This document shows, piece by piece, positions 54,088 to 62,379 of a stretch of DNA of 64,000 nucleotides. The notes below the pieces were generated by a model. It saw nothing but the letters and a program-made list of their open reading frames with translations, had not been told where the DNA came from and searched no databases. A program made the position numbers and the translations under genes. Origin of the DNA: Pseudokineococcus lusitanus (GTDB lineage Bacteria > Actinomycetota > Actinomycetes > Actinomycetales > Quadrisphaeraceae). Every line of letters starts with the position of its first letter. Positions within the stretch are counted from its first letter, which is position 1. The DNA is taken from contig NZ_RJKN01000011.1 in NCBI RefSeq assembly GCF_003751265.1, forward strand, positions 18,023 to 82,022, read 5' to 3'.

Positions 54088-54238
54088 GCCGGACCTGTGG
54101 GGAACCTGGGGACGCGTCCCGGCGCCCGGGCGGCGTGGCCCGGCGACGTCGTCGGGGGCACCACGAGGAGGCGCGGGGACGGCGCGGTCGCCGTCGGGGA
54201 GGGGCGCGGTCCGCCGCGCCGGGCGGCGTCGCGGGGCG

Positions 54239-54859
54239 TCAGGAGGTGCGGCGGGGGAGGGCGGTGACGCCCTCGGGCAGCGGGGGCAGGCCCGCCACGG
54301 TGCACAGGAGGTGGTCGGCCCACGCCCGGAGGTGGTCGCCGACGACGTCGGGACCGCCGACGGGGGACCAGGACGCGCGCACCTCGAGCTCGACCGTCGG
54401 GGGCCGCTCGGCGAGGCTGCCGTAGCTCTCGGACAGGACGCGGGTCACCGTGCCGCCGGCGGCGACGTGCTCGGCGCCGCCCTCGGCCAGGGCGTCGAGG
54501 AACCACGACCAGCCGACGTCCCCGAGCAGGGGGTCGGCGCCGGTCTCGGGGTCGAGCTCCGCCCGCGCGAAGGTGACGACGCGCAGGTCGCCCTCCCAGG
54601 ACTCCTGGCCCGCCGGGTCGTGGAGGAGGACGAAGCGGCCGGTGGCCAGGTCGTCCTCCTCGCCGCCGGCGGCGCGGACGACGTCCGCGGACAGGGCGAT
54701 GGCGAAGGGCGCCACCCGGGCGGGGGCCGGCACCTCGGCGAGGCGGACCTCGGGGCGGGTGCGGGCGCCGCGCAGGCTCGCGGTGGCGCGCTCGACGACC
54801 GACGGGCCCGGCCCGCCGGCGCCCGTGCGGCCTCCGCCGGCCCTGCGATCCGCTCCCAC
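54239..54859 (-). CDS. DUF3000 family protein
   Basis: A 206-residue actinobacterial protein of unknown function. The DUF3000 core includes RPEVRLAEVPAPARVAPFAI, LATGRFVLLHDPAGQESWEG, LRVVTFARAELDPETGADPL, GDVGWSWFLDAL and SYGSLAERPPTVELEVRASW. The GTG at 54859 has TAGCCT 6 nt upstream (leaderless). It is divergent from hemE (73 nt between the starts), a pairing conserved across actinobacteria. Confidence 0.9.
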   Translation of the reverse strand: MGADRRAGGGRTGAGGPGPSVVERATASLRGARTRPEVRLAEVPAPARVAPFAIALSADVVRAAGGEEDDLATGRFVLLHDPAGQESWEGDLRVVTFARAELDPETGADPLLGDVGWSWFLDALAEGGAEHVAAGGTVTRVLSESYGSLAERPPTVELEVRASWSPVGGPDVVGDHLRAWADHLLCTVAGLPPLPEGVTALPRRTS

Positions 54860-54865
54860 GCCCGC

Positions 54866-54871
54866 AGGCTA
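54866..54871 (-). promoter_or_regulatory. -10 box TAGCCT, leaderless DUF3000 mRNA
   Basis: On the minus strand TAGCCT is 6 nt before the GTG at 54859. Confidence 0.6.
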
Positions 54872-54920
54872 GGTCGCCCGCGGGCCCGGGGTGCGGACGA
54901 GACGGCCCGCCACGCCGTGG

Positions 54921-54926
54921 GACGAT
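54921..54926 (+). promoter_or_regulatory. Putative -10 box GACGAT, leaderless hemE operon
   Basis: GACGAT is 6 nt before the GTG at 54933, the same spacing as in neighbouring leaderless genes, and back to back with the DUF3000 promoter. Confidence 0.5.
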
Positions 54927-54932
54927 CGGCGG

Positions 54933-56075
54933 GTGCCCGAGGTGACCCCCGTGACCGACGACCGGACCCCCGCGACCGACGACCGGCCCCCCGTCGGGGA
55001 CCCGGGAGCGACGCCGGCGACGGGCCCCGCGGCCGGTCCCTTCGCGGCCGCCGCCGCCGGGCGCCGCGGCCGCCGGACGCCCGTGTGGTTCATGCGCCAG
55101 GCGGGCCGCTCCCTGCCGGAGTACCGCGAGGTGCGCGCGGGGACGGCGATGCTCGAGGCCTGCCGGACGCCGGACCTCGTCACCGAGATCACGCTCCAGC
55201 CCGTGCGCCGCTACGGCGTGGACGCGGCCGTCCTCTACAGCGACATCGTCGTGCCGCTCGCGGCGGCGGGCGTCGACCTCGACATCGTCCCCGGCACCGG
55301 CCCGGTCATCGCGGAGCCGGTGCGCACCGCGGCGGCCGTCGACGCGATGCCCGTGCTCGACCCGTCGGCCGTCGGCTACGTCGACGAGGCCGTGCGGATG
55401 CTCGTGCGGGAGCTCGGCGACGTGCCGCTGCTCGGGTTCGCCGGTGCCCCCTTCACCCTCGCCAGCTACCTCGTCGAGGGCGGGCCCAGCAAGAACCACG
55501 AGCACACCAAGGCGCTCATGTACGGCGACCCGGGCCTGTGGGACGCGCTGATGTCCCGCCTGGCGCAGCTGACGACGACCTTCCTCCGCGTCCAGGTGGA
55601 GGCCGGCGCGAGCGCCGTCCAGCTCTTCGACTCGTGGGTCGGCGCCCTGCCGCTCGCCGACTACCGGCGCTACGTGCTGCCGCACTCGCGGGCCGTCCTC
55701 GAGGGCGTCGCCGACCTCGGCGTGCCGCGCATCCACTTCGGCACCGGCACGGGCGAGCTCCTCGGCGCCATGGCCGAGGCCGGGCCCGAGGTCGTCGGCG
55801 TGGACTTCCGCGTGCCCCTCGACGAGGCCGCGCGCCGGACCGCCGCTGGCGCGGGGCGACCGGTCGCCCTGCAGGGCAACCTCGACCCGGCGGCGCTCTT
55901 CGCGCCGTGGCCCGTGGTGCGCGAGCGGGTCCTCGACGTCCTCGAGGCCGGGCGCGCGGCGCCCGGCCACATCTTCAACCTGGGCCACGGCGTCCTGCCG
56001 ACCACCGACCCCGACGTCCTCCACCGCGTGGTCGACCTCGTGCACGAGGAGACGGAGAGCGGCACCGCCGCGTGA
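54933..56075 (+). CDS. hemE: Uroporphyrinogen III decarboxylase
   Basis: Removes four carboxyl groups from uroporphyrinogen III to give coproporphyrinogen III, needing no cofactor. The 380-residue protein has the substrate motif [16 protein letters not shown] near residue 50, [20 protein letters not shown] with the catalytic Asp, [40 protein letters not shown] and the C-terminal [20 protein letters not shown]. About 30 extra N-terminal residues rich in Asp, Thr and Pro are present; the GTG at 54951 is an alternative start. The stop overlaps cgoX (GTGA). Confidence 0.96.
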   Translation: MPEVTPVTDDRTPATDDRPPVGDPGATPATGPAAGPFAAAAAGRRGRRTPVWFMRQAGRSLPEYREVRAGTAMLEACRTPDLVTEITLQPVRRYGVDAAVLYSDIVVPLAAAGVDLDIVPGTGPVIAEPVRTAAAVDAMPVLDPSAVGYVDEAVRMLVRELGDVPLLGFAGAPFTLASYLVEGGPSKNHEHTKALMYGDPGLWDALMSRLAQLTTTFLRVQVEAGASAVQLFDSWVGALPLADYRRYVLPHSRAVLEGVADLGVPRIHFGTGTGELLGAMAEAGPEVVGVDFRVPLDEAARRTAAGAGRPVALQGNLDPAALFAPWPVVRERVLDVLEAGRAAPGHIFNLGHGVLPTTDPDVLHRVVDLVHEETESGTAA

Positions 56076-57628
56076 CCGCCCCCGTCGTCGTCGTCGGCGC
56101 GGGCGTCAGCGGCCTCGTCGCCGCCCGTGACCTCCTGGCCGCGGGGCTGCCCGTCGTCGTGCTCGAGGCGTCGGCCCGGACGGGCGGGGTGCTGTCCCGC
56201 GGGGCGCTCGACGTCGCCGGGCCCGACGGCGGGCCGCTGCTCGTCGACACCGGGCCCGAGTCCCTCCTCGCGCGCCGTCCCGAGGCCGTGGCGCTCGTGC
56301 GCGAGCTCGGGCTGGGGGAGGACGTCGTCCACCCGGAGGCCGTGCCGCCGGCCGTCGCCACCCGCGGGCGGCTGCACGCGCTGCCCCCCGGCACGGTCAT
56401 GGGCGTGCCCCGCACGACGGCGCACCTCGCCGGCCTGCTCGACGCGGGCGAGGTCGCCCGCGTCGCCGGCGAGCGCGTGCGGCCGCTGCCGGAGGGCACG
56501 CAGGACGTCGCCGTCGCGGCCTGGGTCGAGGGCCGGGTGGGGCGTGCGGTCGTCGACCGGCTCGTGGAGCCGCTGCTCGGCGGGGTCTACGCCGGCAGCG
56601 CCGACCGCCTGTCGTTGCGCTCGACCGTCCCCGCGCTGTGGCACCTGGCCACCGCGGCCGAGCCCCTCCTCGCGCCGCCCGCGGTCCCGCCGGCGCCCGT
56701 GCCCGCCGTCGCCGCCGACGCCCCGACGACCGCGGGGCCCGCCCCCGTCGCGGGCGGCCCGGGGGTCGGCGCGCCCGTCTTCGCCGGCGTCGCCGGGGGC
56801 GTCGGGCGGCTCGCCGAGGCGCTCGAGCGCTCCGTCGTCGCGGGGGGCGGGGACCTGCGGACCGCGACTCCCGCGACGGCCCTGCGCCGCGCGGCGCCCG
56901 AGGCCGTCGGCGACGGCCTCGGCGGCACGCACGACGGCGCCCGCTGGGTCGTCGGCACGCGGGGCGGGGAGCTGCGGGCCCGCGCCGTCGTCGTCGCGCT
57001 GCCCGCCCCGGCGGCGTCCCGGCTCCTGCGCGACGCCGTGCCGGCGGCGTCGGCGGCGCTCGCGGAGGTCCGGACGGCGAGCAGCGCCATCGCCACGCTG
57101 GCGGTGCCCGGCGCGGCCATGGCGGACGTGCGCCGCTCCGGTCTCCTCGTGCCGCCCGTGGAGGGGGGCCTCGTCAAGGCGGCCACCTTCTCGAGCACGA
57201 AGTGGGGCTGGCTGGGGCGCGCGGCGGGCGACCTCGCCGTCCTCCGCGTGTCGGCCGGGCGCGCGGGCGACGACGCCGCGCTCGACCGCGACGACGCCGA
57301 CCTCGTCGCCACGGCGGCCGCCGAGGTGGGCGGGCTCCTCGGCCGCGACCTGCCCGTCGTCGCCGGCCGGGTGGACCGCTGGCGGGACGGGCTGCCGCAG
57401 TACGACGTCGGCCACGCTGGGCGCGTCGACCGGGCCCGGGAGGCCGCGGCGGGCGCCGCCGGCCTCGTCCTCGCGGGCTCGACGTACGAGGGCGTCGGGG
57501 TGCCGGCCTGCGTCGCGGTGGCGCGGGCCGCGGCGCGCGACGTCGTCGCGGACCTCGGGGCGACGGCCGCGGGCGCCGCGGCCCCGGGGACGGCGGGCCC
57601 CGCCGGGCCTGGGACCATGGGCGCGTGA
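56072..57628 (+). CDS. cgoX: Coproporphyrinogen III / protoporphyrinogen oxidase (HemY type)
   Basis: An FAD enzyme that oxidises coproporphyrinogen III to coproporphyrin III in the Gram-positive heme pathway. The 518-residue protein begins with the dinucleotide fold [20 protein letters not shown] and [13 protein letters not shown], has [40 protein letters not shown] and the C-terminal FAD motif [21 protein letters not shown] Pro/Ala-rich insert of about 45 residues near 205-245 is longer than usual. It overlaps both hemE and hemQ by 4 nt, a fully coupled operon. Assignment to the coproporphyrin branch rests on the presence of HemQ. Confidence 0.93.
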   Translation: MTAPVVVVGAGVSGLVAARDLLAAGLPVVVLEASARTGGVLSRGALDVAGPDGGPLLVDTGPESLLARRPEAVALVRELGLGEDVVHPEAVPPAVATRGRLHALPPGTVMGVPRTTAHLAGLLDAGEVARVAGERVRPLPEGTQDVAVAAWVEGRVGRAVVDRLVEPLLGGVYAGSADRLSLRSTVPALWHLATAAEPLLAPPAVPPAPVPAVAADAPTTAGPAPVAGGPGVGAPVFAGVAGGVGRLAEALERSVVAGGGDLRTATPATALRRAAPEAVGDGLGGTHDGARWVVGTRGGELRARAVVVALPAPAASRLLRDAVPAASAALAEVRTASSAIATLAVPGAAMADVRRSGLLVPPVEGGLVKAATFSSTKWGWLGRAAGDLAVLRVSAGRAGDDAALDRDDADLVATAAAEVGGLLGRDLPVVAGRVDRWRDGLPQYDVGHAGRVDRAREAAAGAAGLVLAGSTYEGVGVPACVAVARAAARDVVADLGATAAGAAAPGTAGPAGPGTMGA

Positions 57629-58347
57629 GCGCGAGCACCCCGGCAGCCCCCGCCGAGCAGGTGGCCACCCCCACCGCCGCGGAGATCAACGACACCATCC
57701 GGTACACGACGTGGTCGGTGTACCGGTCGGCCGGCCGTCTGGCGGACGACGCCCGGCCCGCCGCCCTGGCCGAGCTCACCGAGCTCCTCGCGGCGGACCC
57801 CGACGTCACCGTCCGCGGTCTCTACGACGTCAGCGCGCTGCGCGCGGACGCCGACCTCATGGTCTGGTGGCACGCGCCGACCGTCGAGGCGCTGCAGGCG
57901 GCTTACGCCCGGCTGCGCCGCTCGGCCGTCGGCGCCGTCCTCGAGCCCGTGTGGTCCTCGACGGGCCTCCACCGCCCCGCCGAGTTCAACCGCGGCCACG
58001 TCCCGGCGTTCATGGCCGGCGAGGAGCCGCGCGCGTACTGCTGCGTGTACCCCTTCGTCCGGTCCTACGACTGGTACCTGCTCGAGGACGCGGACCGCAA
58101 GAAGATGCTCCGCGACCACGGCATGGCCGCCATGCCGTTCCCGGACGTGCGGGCCAACACCGTGAGCGCCTTCGCCCTCGGCGACTACGAGTGGCTGCTG
58201 GCCTTCGAGGCCGACGAGCTGCACCGCATCGTCGACCTCATGCGCGAGCTGCGGGCCACGGAGGCCCGTCGCCACGTGCGCGAGGAGCTGCCGTTCTACA
58301 CGGGGCCGCGCATCACCGCCGCCGAGCTGGTCGAGCGCCTGCCCTGA
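57625..58347 (+). CDS. hemQ: Coproheme decarboxylase HemQ/ChdC
   Basis: Turns coproheme into heme b, the last step of the coproporphyrin-dependent pathway. The 240-residue protein of the chlorite-dismutase fold shows [40 protein letters not shown], the catalytic tyrosine region [20 protein letters not shown] and the proximal heme histidine in [20 protein letters not shown]. The ending [18 protein letters not shown] is conserved. The GTG overlaps the cgoX stop; a GACCAT box 6 nt upstream could give a separate leaderless start. The ferrochelatase that acts just before it lies 31 kb away. Confidence 0.95.
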   Translation: MSASTPAAPAEQVATPTAAEINDTIRYTTWSVYRSAGRLADDARPAALAELTELLAADPDVTVRGLYDVSALRADADLMVWWHAPTVEALQAAYARLRRSAVGAVLEPVWSSTGLHRPAEFNRGHVPAFMAGEEPRAYCCVYPFVRSYDWYLLEDADRKKMLRDHGMAAMPFPDVRANTVSAFALGDYEWLLAFEADELHRIVDLMRELRATEARRHVREELPFYTGPRITAAELVERLP

Positions 58348-58373
58348 GCCGCACCGGCCGCTCCTGACCGCCG

Positions 58374-58417
58374 ACGACGAGAGGCCCCGGACCGGGTGGT
58401 CCGGGGCCTCTCGTCGT
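58374..58417 (+). terminator. Terminator of the hem operon
   Basis: A perfect 20-bp stem (58374-58393 with 58398-58417) and a GGGT loop, shared with the convergent GNAT gene. Confidence 0.88.
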
Positions 58418-58435
58418 GCGGGGCGCGTGCGGGCG

Positions 58436-58918
58436 TCAGGCGTCCGCGCCGCGCCGACGCATCGGCACGTGGGGGATGCCGTCCTCGAGGAACTCCTCGC
58501 CGACGACCTCGAAGCCGTGGCGGCCGTACCAGCCGGCGAGGTGCGACTGGGCGTCGAGGACGAGGTCGACGTCGCCGTGGCGGGCCACGACGTCGTCGAG
58601 CAGGAGGCCCGCGAGGCCGCGGCCGCGCGCGTCGGGGGCCGTGACGACCCGGCCGACGCGCCGCGGCGCCCGGGAGCCGCCGGGCTGCTCGAGCACGCGC
58701 AGCGCCGCCGCGACGGCCACCTGCTCGCCGTCGCGGGGGGCGCCGTCGCCGACGTGCCAGACGTGCTCGGTGCCGGGGAGGAGGTCCTTGCCGTCCACCT
58801 CGGGGTAGGCGCACTCCTGCTCGACGACGAAGACGTCGACCCGCAGGCGGAGCAGGGCGTGCAGCGTCGGCGCGTCGAGCTCGGCGGCGGACGCCCGGCG
58901 CACGCCGTCGGCCGTCAC
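58436..58918 (-). CDS. GNAT-family N-acetyltransferase (ElaA-like)
   Basis: A 160-residue acetyltransferase. The ElaA-type entry LHALLRLRVDVFVVEQECAY is followed by HVWHVGDGAP, RVGRVVTAPDARGRGLAGLL containing the acetyl-CoA loop RGRGLA, and LDAQSHLAGWYGRHGFEVVG. The substrate is unknown. The GTG at 58918 overlaps the msrB stop by 4 nt, so it is translated together with the methionine sulfoxide reductase and may belong to the oxidative-stress response. Confidence 0.9.
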   Translation of the reverse strand: MTADGVRRASAAELDAPTLHALLRLRVDVFVVEQECAYPEVDGKDLLPGTEHVWHVGDGAPRDGEQVAVAAALRVLEQPGGSRAPRRVGRVVTAPDARGRGLAGLLLDDVVARHGDVDLVLDAQSHLAGWYGRHGFEVVGEEFLEDGIPHVPMRRRGADA

Positions 58919-59382
58919 GGGCGCTCGGGCTGCAGCGTCAGCGAGATCGAGTTGATGCAGTAGCGCTGGTCGGTCGGGGTGCCGTAGCCCTCGCCCTCGA
59001 AGACGTGGCCGAGGTGGCCGTCGCACGCCGCGCAGCGGACCTCGGTGCGCGTCATGCCCATCGAGCGGTCGCTGATGTAGCGGACGCGGTCCTCCGCGAG
59101 CGGGGCGTAGAAGGACGGCCACCCGCAGTGCGAGTCGAACTTCGTCTCCGAGCGGAACAGCTCGGTGCCGCACGCGCGGCAGCGGTAGACGCCGACCGTC
59201 TTCTCGTCGGTGTACTCGCCCGTGTACGGGCGCTCCGTGCCGCCGTTGCGGAGGACGGCGTACTCCTGCGGCGTGAGCTGCTCGCGCCACTCGGCGTCGG
59301 TCTTGCGGACCTGGGGGACCTGCTGGTCGGGAGCGGCGGCGGTGCTGTCGCCGGACGGGGTGCTGGAGGTCGTCTGGCTCAT
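58915..59382 (-). CDS. msrB: Peptide methionine-R-sulfoxide reductase MsrB
   Basis: Repairs oxidised methionine (R form) in proteins using thioredoxin. The 155-residue protein has WREQLTPQEYAVLRNGGTER, the zinc-site pairs CRAC and CAAC, the SHCGWPSFYAPL segment with a possible resolving Cys, and the catalytic Cys in QRYCINSISL. The first 28 residues are disordered. The ATG at 59382 is preceded by a SigR/SigH-type promoter ending 9 nt upstream, so the mRNA is probably leaderless and induced by thiol stress. A GNAT gene follows with a 4-nt overlap. Confidence 0.96.
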   Translation of the reverse strand: MSQTTSSTPSGDSTAAAPDQQVPQVRKTDAEWREQLTPQEYAVLRNGGTERPYTGEYTDEKTVGVYRCRACGTELFRSETKFDSHCGWPSFYAPLAEDRVRYISDRSMGMTRTEVRCAACDGHLGHVFEGEGYGTPTDQRYCINSISLTLQPERP

Positions 59383-59391
59383 GCCCGTGCC

Positions 59392-59417
59392 AACACGGCG
59401 CCGCGCGCGGGCGTTCC
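59392..59417 (-). promoter_or_regulatory. SigR/SigH-type promoter of msrB
   Basis: On the minus strand GGAAC (59417-59413), exactly 18 nt, then GTT (59394-59392), matching the thiol-stress sigma consensus GGAAT-N18/19-GTT. The ATG is 9 nt further on. Confidence 0.65.
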
Positions 59418-59438
59418 CCGGCGGCCATGCTGGGGCCC

Positions 59439-59705
59439 ATGAGCACCCCCGACGACGGCACGACGGACGCCCCCGGCCCCCACGACGCGACCCGGACCGT
59501 GGCGGTGCCCTCGGAGGCGAGCCCCGGGACGCCGGCGCACGAGCCCGTGGGCACCACGGCGGTCGAGGGCGTCGAGCCCGAGGACGCGTGGCGGCAGGGG
59601 ATCCACCTCACGAGCGGGGCGCCCGAGGACGCCGACGGCAGCGGCCAGGCGCGCTCGGGCTACTGGGACGACGAGGACGACCCCGAGGGCCCCGATGAGA
59701 CCTGA
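59439..59705 (+). CDS. Small acidic protein, unknown
   Basis: An 88-residue, Asp/Glu/Pro-rich protein without a recognised family. The only patterned part is VEPEDAWRQGIHLTSGAPED near the C-terminus. No hydrophobic segment. The ATG at 59439 lies 7 nt after CATGCT (leaderless-like), divergent from msrB. A 24-bp terminator stem directly follows, which supports a transcribed gene. Confidence 0.6.
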   Translation: MSTPDDGTTDAPGPHDATRTVAVPSEASPGTPAHEPVGTTAVEGVEPEDAWRQGIHLTSGAPEDADGSGQARSGYWDDEDDPEGPDET

Positions 59706-59711
59706 GCCCCG

Positions 59712-59762
59712 GACGCACCGGAGGGCCGGCACCGCGGTGCGGTGCCGGCCCTCCGGTGCGTC
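59712..59762. terminator. Bidirectional terminator
   Basis: The longest perfect stem in the window: 24 bp (59712-59735 with 59739-59762) with a GGT loop, between convergent small genes. Confidence 0.9.
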
Positions 59763-59772
59763 GTGCGGCGGC

Positions 59773-60051
59773 TCAGCCGGCCGCGTGCTGCTCGGGGTCG
59801 GGCTCGAGGTGCTCCACCTCGTCGGGGATCTCGCGGGGGCTGACGACGACGAGCCGCCCGGCGGACAGCTCCGCGCTCGTGTCGCGCAGCCACGGCGCCG
59901 GCTGGTCGGGCAGCCCGGCCTCGGCCAGCGCGCGCTCCAGCTGCGGCTGCACCTCCGACGGCGGGGTGCCCTGGAGGTGCTTGAGCGAGAGGAGGACCTG
60001 CTGCAGCACGTGCTGCCGGTCCTCGTGGGTCGAGGGGTCGGTCTCCGTCAT
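59773..60051 (-). CDS. Small protein, unknown
   Basis: A 92-residue acidic protein. It has two predicted helices (HEDRQHVLQQVLLSLKHLQG and EVQPQLERALAEAGLPDQPA) and a C-terminal strand RLVVVSPREIPDEVEHLEPD. No named family is recognised. The ATG at 60051 is preceded by TAGCGT at 6 nt, a clear leaderless signal that supports the gene. Confidence 0.7.
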   Translation of the reverse strand: MTETDPSTHEDRQHVLQQVLLSLKHLQGTPPSEVQPQLERALAEAGLPDQPAPWLRDTSAELSAGRLVVVSPREIPDEVEHLEPDPEQHAAG

Positions 60052-60057
60052 GGCGCG

Positions 60058-60063
60058 ACGCTA
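60058..60063 (-). promoter_or_regulatory. -10 box TAGCGT, leaderless mRNA
   Basis: On the minus strand TAGCGT is 6 nt before the ATG at 60051. Confidence 0.6.
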
Positions 60064-60104
60064 GCGGCGGCACGGGGCCGCCGCCCGGCGGCGCGGGCCC
60101 GGTC

Positions 60105-60638
60105 TCAGCCGAGGTGCGCGGTCCCGGCGTAGACGTGCAGGACGGGGACGCCGAGGTGGTCGCGCGCCCGCGACGCCCAGTCGCGGCCGACGGTGTCCTC
60201 GACGGCGTGCGGGCGGGTGACGACGACGACCTCGTGGACGCCGCCGGCGTCCACGGCCGCCTGCAGGGCGGGCAAGGGGTCGTCGGCGACGACCTCGCCG
60301 CCGGCCACGGCGTGGTCGGTACCGCGCAGGGCGGCGAGCGAGGCGGCGAGCGCGGCGTCGGCGTCCGCCCGGGCCTCCTGCGGGTCCGGCTGGCCCTCGC
60401 GGATCGTGGCCAGGGCCTCGCGGAGCTCGAAGAGGCTTAGGTGGTCGACGACGTCCGCGAGCAGCGAGCGCTCGGTGTCGGCGGGGACGAGCACGCGGTA
60501 CGGCGCGACGACGCCGGTCTCGGCGTGGAGCGCGGCGATGCGGGCGGCGTCGTCCGCGCCGAGGGCCTCCTCGGTGAGGACGACGACCGTCCCGGCGGCG
60601 TCGTCGGGGGCGGGCTGGGCGGCGGGGTCCTCGGGCAC
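60105..60638 (-). CDS. Conserved protein with Rossmann-like pattern, unknown
   Basis: A 177-residue protein. Alternating strands and helices (TVVVLTEEALGADDAARIAA, YRVLVPADTERSLLADVVDH, GGVHEVVVVTRPHAVEDTVG, HLGVPVLHVYAGTAHLG) resemble a universal-stress-protein-like alpha/beta fold, but the ATP-binding glycine loop is missing. The GTG at 60638 has TAGCCT 6 nt upstream (leaderless). No partner gene is overlapping. Confidence 0.75.
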   Translation of the reverse strand: MPEDPAAQPAPDDAAGTVVVLTEEALGADDAARIAALHAETGVVAPYRVLVPADTERSLLADVVDHLSLFELREALATIREGQPDPQEARADADAALAASLAALRGTDHAVAGGEVVADDPLPALQAAVDAGGVHEVVVVTRPHAVEDTVGRDWASRARDHLGVPVLHVYAGTAHLG

Positions 60639-60644
60639 GCCCGC

Positions 60645-60650
60645 AGGCTA
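60645..60650 (-). promoter_or_regulatory. -10 box TAGCCT, leaderless mRNA
   Basis: On the minus strand TAGCCT is 6 nt before the GTG at 60638. Confidence 0.6.
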
Positions 60651-60700
60651 CCGACGGCGTCCGCGGCGGCACCCCGGGCGGCAGCTGCGGCGGCGCGGCC

Positions 60701-61876
60701 TCACGTCCGGGCGAGGACGTCCGCGAGGTCGTGGTCGGCGGGGACGTCGAGCTGGTCCCACGTGCAGGACAGCGGGTCCCGGTCCGGGCGCCAGCGCAGG
60801 AAGCGCGCGACGTGCCGGAAGCGGCCCTTCTCCAGCTGGTCGTACGCGACCTCGCACACGAGCTCGGGCCGCACGACGACGAAGGACCCGTCCCGGTCGC
60901 GGGAGAAGCGGTTCCGCTCGCCGGCCCCGCGCAGCGGCTCGCCGGCGTCGTCGCGCTCGACGTGGGGGGCGAGCTCCTCGACGAGCTCCAGCCGCCGGGC
61001 CGCCGTGAAGGCGGACGCCCCGCCCACCTGGTGGAAGCCCCCGGCGCCCGCCTCGCCGGGGACCCCGGCCTCGGCGCCGTCGCCCGCCCGCAGCCCGAGC
61101 AGGAGGGACCCGACGCCCGCCCCGCTCTTGTGGACGCGGTAGCCGACGACGACGACGTCGGCGGTCCGCGCGTGCTTGACCTTCGTCATGACGCGGCGGC
61201 CCTGCTCGTAGACGGCCGTCCGCGGCTTGGCGACGACGCCGTCGAGCCCCGCCCCCTCGAAGACCTCGAGCCACCGGCGGGCCACGTCGGCGTCGTCGGT
61301 GCGGCGGGTGAGGTGCAGCGGCGCCCGTACGTCGCCCCAGCGCTCCTCGAGGAGGGCGCGCCGCTCCTCGGCGGGCCGGCCGGTGAGGTCGTCGTCGCCG
61401 TCGGCGAGCAGGTCGAAGGCGACGAAGGACGCGGGCGTCTGCTCGGCGAGCAGCCGCACCCGGGACGCCGCGGGGTGGATGCGCTGGGACAACGTGTCCC
61501 AGTCGAGCCGCTCGGCGCCGGGGCGGCCGGCGCGGACGACGAGCTCCCCGTCGACGACGCAGCGGGCCGTGCCGAGCTGGGCGACGAGCTCGGCCACCAC
61601 CTCGGGGAAGTAGCGCGTCAGCGACTTCCCGCCGCGGCTGCCGAGCTCGACGACCGGGTCGTCCCGGTCGCCGTCGTAGAAGACGACGCAGCGGAAGCCG
61701 TCCCACTTCGGCTCGAACCACAGCCCGCCCTCGGTGGCCGCCGGGTCGGGGACCGCCGCGGCCGCTCTCGCGAGCATCGGCTCGACGGGCGGCAGCACGG
61801 GCAGGCGCAGGTCCGCCGGGGCGTCGCCGGTCCCGGCGTCGGCGCGGGCGGGCGGGCGGGGCGGGGGAGGGGCCAC
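60701..61876 (-). CDS. ligC: ATP-dependent DNA ligase (LigC type)
   Basis: A 391-residue stand-alone ligase that seals nicks, associated in mycobacteria with repair. Motif I is EPKWDGFRC with the adenylated Lys57; then ELGSRGGKSLTRYFPEV, VVDGELVV, FVAFDLLADG, EGAGLDGVVAKP and VMTKVKHARTADVVVVGYRV. The OB-fold C-terminus contains RPELVCEVAYDQLEKGRFRH. About 28 Pro/Ala-rich residues precede the catalytic core. The GTG at 61876 has CAGGAT 6 nt upstream. No Ku or ligase-associated polymerase gene is adjacent. It is a second, distinct ATP ligase from that at 1-1504. Confidence 0.93.
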   Translation of the reverse strand: MAPPPPRPPARADAGTGDAPADLRLPVLPPVEPMLARAAAAVPDPAATEGGLWFEPKWDGFRCVVFYDGDRDDPVVELGSRGGKSLTRYFPEVVAELVAQLGTARCVVDGELVVRAGRPGAERLDWDTLSQRIHPAASRVRLLAEQTPASFVAFDLLADGDDDLTGRPAEERRALLEERWGDVRAPLHLTRRTDDADVARRWLEVFEGAGLDGVVAKPRTAVYEQGRRVMTKVKHARTADVVVVGYRVHKSGAGVGSLLLGLRAGDGAEAGVPGEAGAGGFHQVGGASAFTAARRLELVEELAPHVERDDAGEPLRGAGERNRFSRDRDGSFVVVRPELVCEVAYDQLEKGRFRHVARFLRWRPDRDPLSCTWDQLDVPADHDLADVLART

Positions 61877-61962
61877 CTGTCGATCCTGCCGCCGGGAGGC
61901 GCCGCCTGCGCGGGATCGGCCCGGCCGTGCCGACGGCCCGGGGCTGCGGGCAGGATGCCGCC

Positions 61963-62379
61963 ATGGCCCCCCGTCCCGTCCCCGGCCCGGCGACCGGGCG
62001 CACCGCCCTCGGCCTCGCCGCCCTCCTCGGGACCGCGGGCGCCGTCCACCTCGTCCGTCCGGGCGTCTTCGCCCCCGCGGTGCCCCTCGTGCTGGGGCGG
62101 CCGCGACCGTGGGTGCTGGCCTCCGGTGCCGCCGAGCTCGGCTGCGCCGCGGCGCTGGCGCACCCGCGCACGCGGTCGCTCGGCGGCGGGCTCGCCGCGG
62201 CGCTCCTGCTCGCCGTGTGGCCCGGCAACGTCTCGATGGCCCTGCGGGCGCGCGGGACCGGGCGGGCGGGCGCCGTCCGGCGGGTCGTCACGCTGCTTCG
62301 GCTGCCGCTGCAGGTGCCGCTCGTGCGGGCCGCCCTCCGCGTCGCCCGTGCCGACGCGCCGTCGGGGTCCGCCGCGTGA
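61963..62379 (+). CDS. DoxX-like small membrane protein
   Basis: A 138-residue membrane protein with about four hydrophobic segments: TALGLAALLGTAGAVHLVRP, RPWVLASGAAELGCAAALAH, GGGLAAALLLAVWPGNVSMA and a C-terminal amphipathic part. The HLVRPGVF and AVWPGN motifs recur in DoxX-type proteins. Function is unknown. The ATG at 61963 is 6 nt after CAGGAT (leaderless-like), divergent from ligC. Its stop overlaps the hydrolase start (GTGA). Confidence 0.8.
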   Translation: MAPRPVPGPATGRTALGLAALLGTAGAVHLVRPGVFAPAVPLVLGRPRPWVLASGAAELGCAAALAHPRTRSLGGGLAAALLLAVWPGNVSMALRARGTGRAGAVRRVVTLLRLPLQVPLVRAALRVARADAPSGSAA

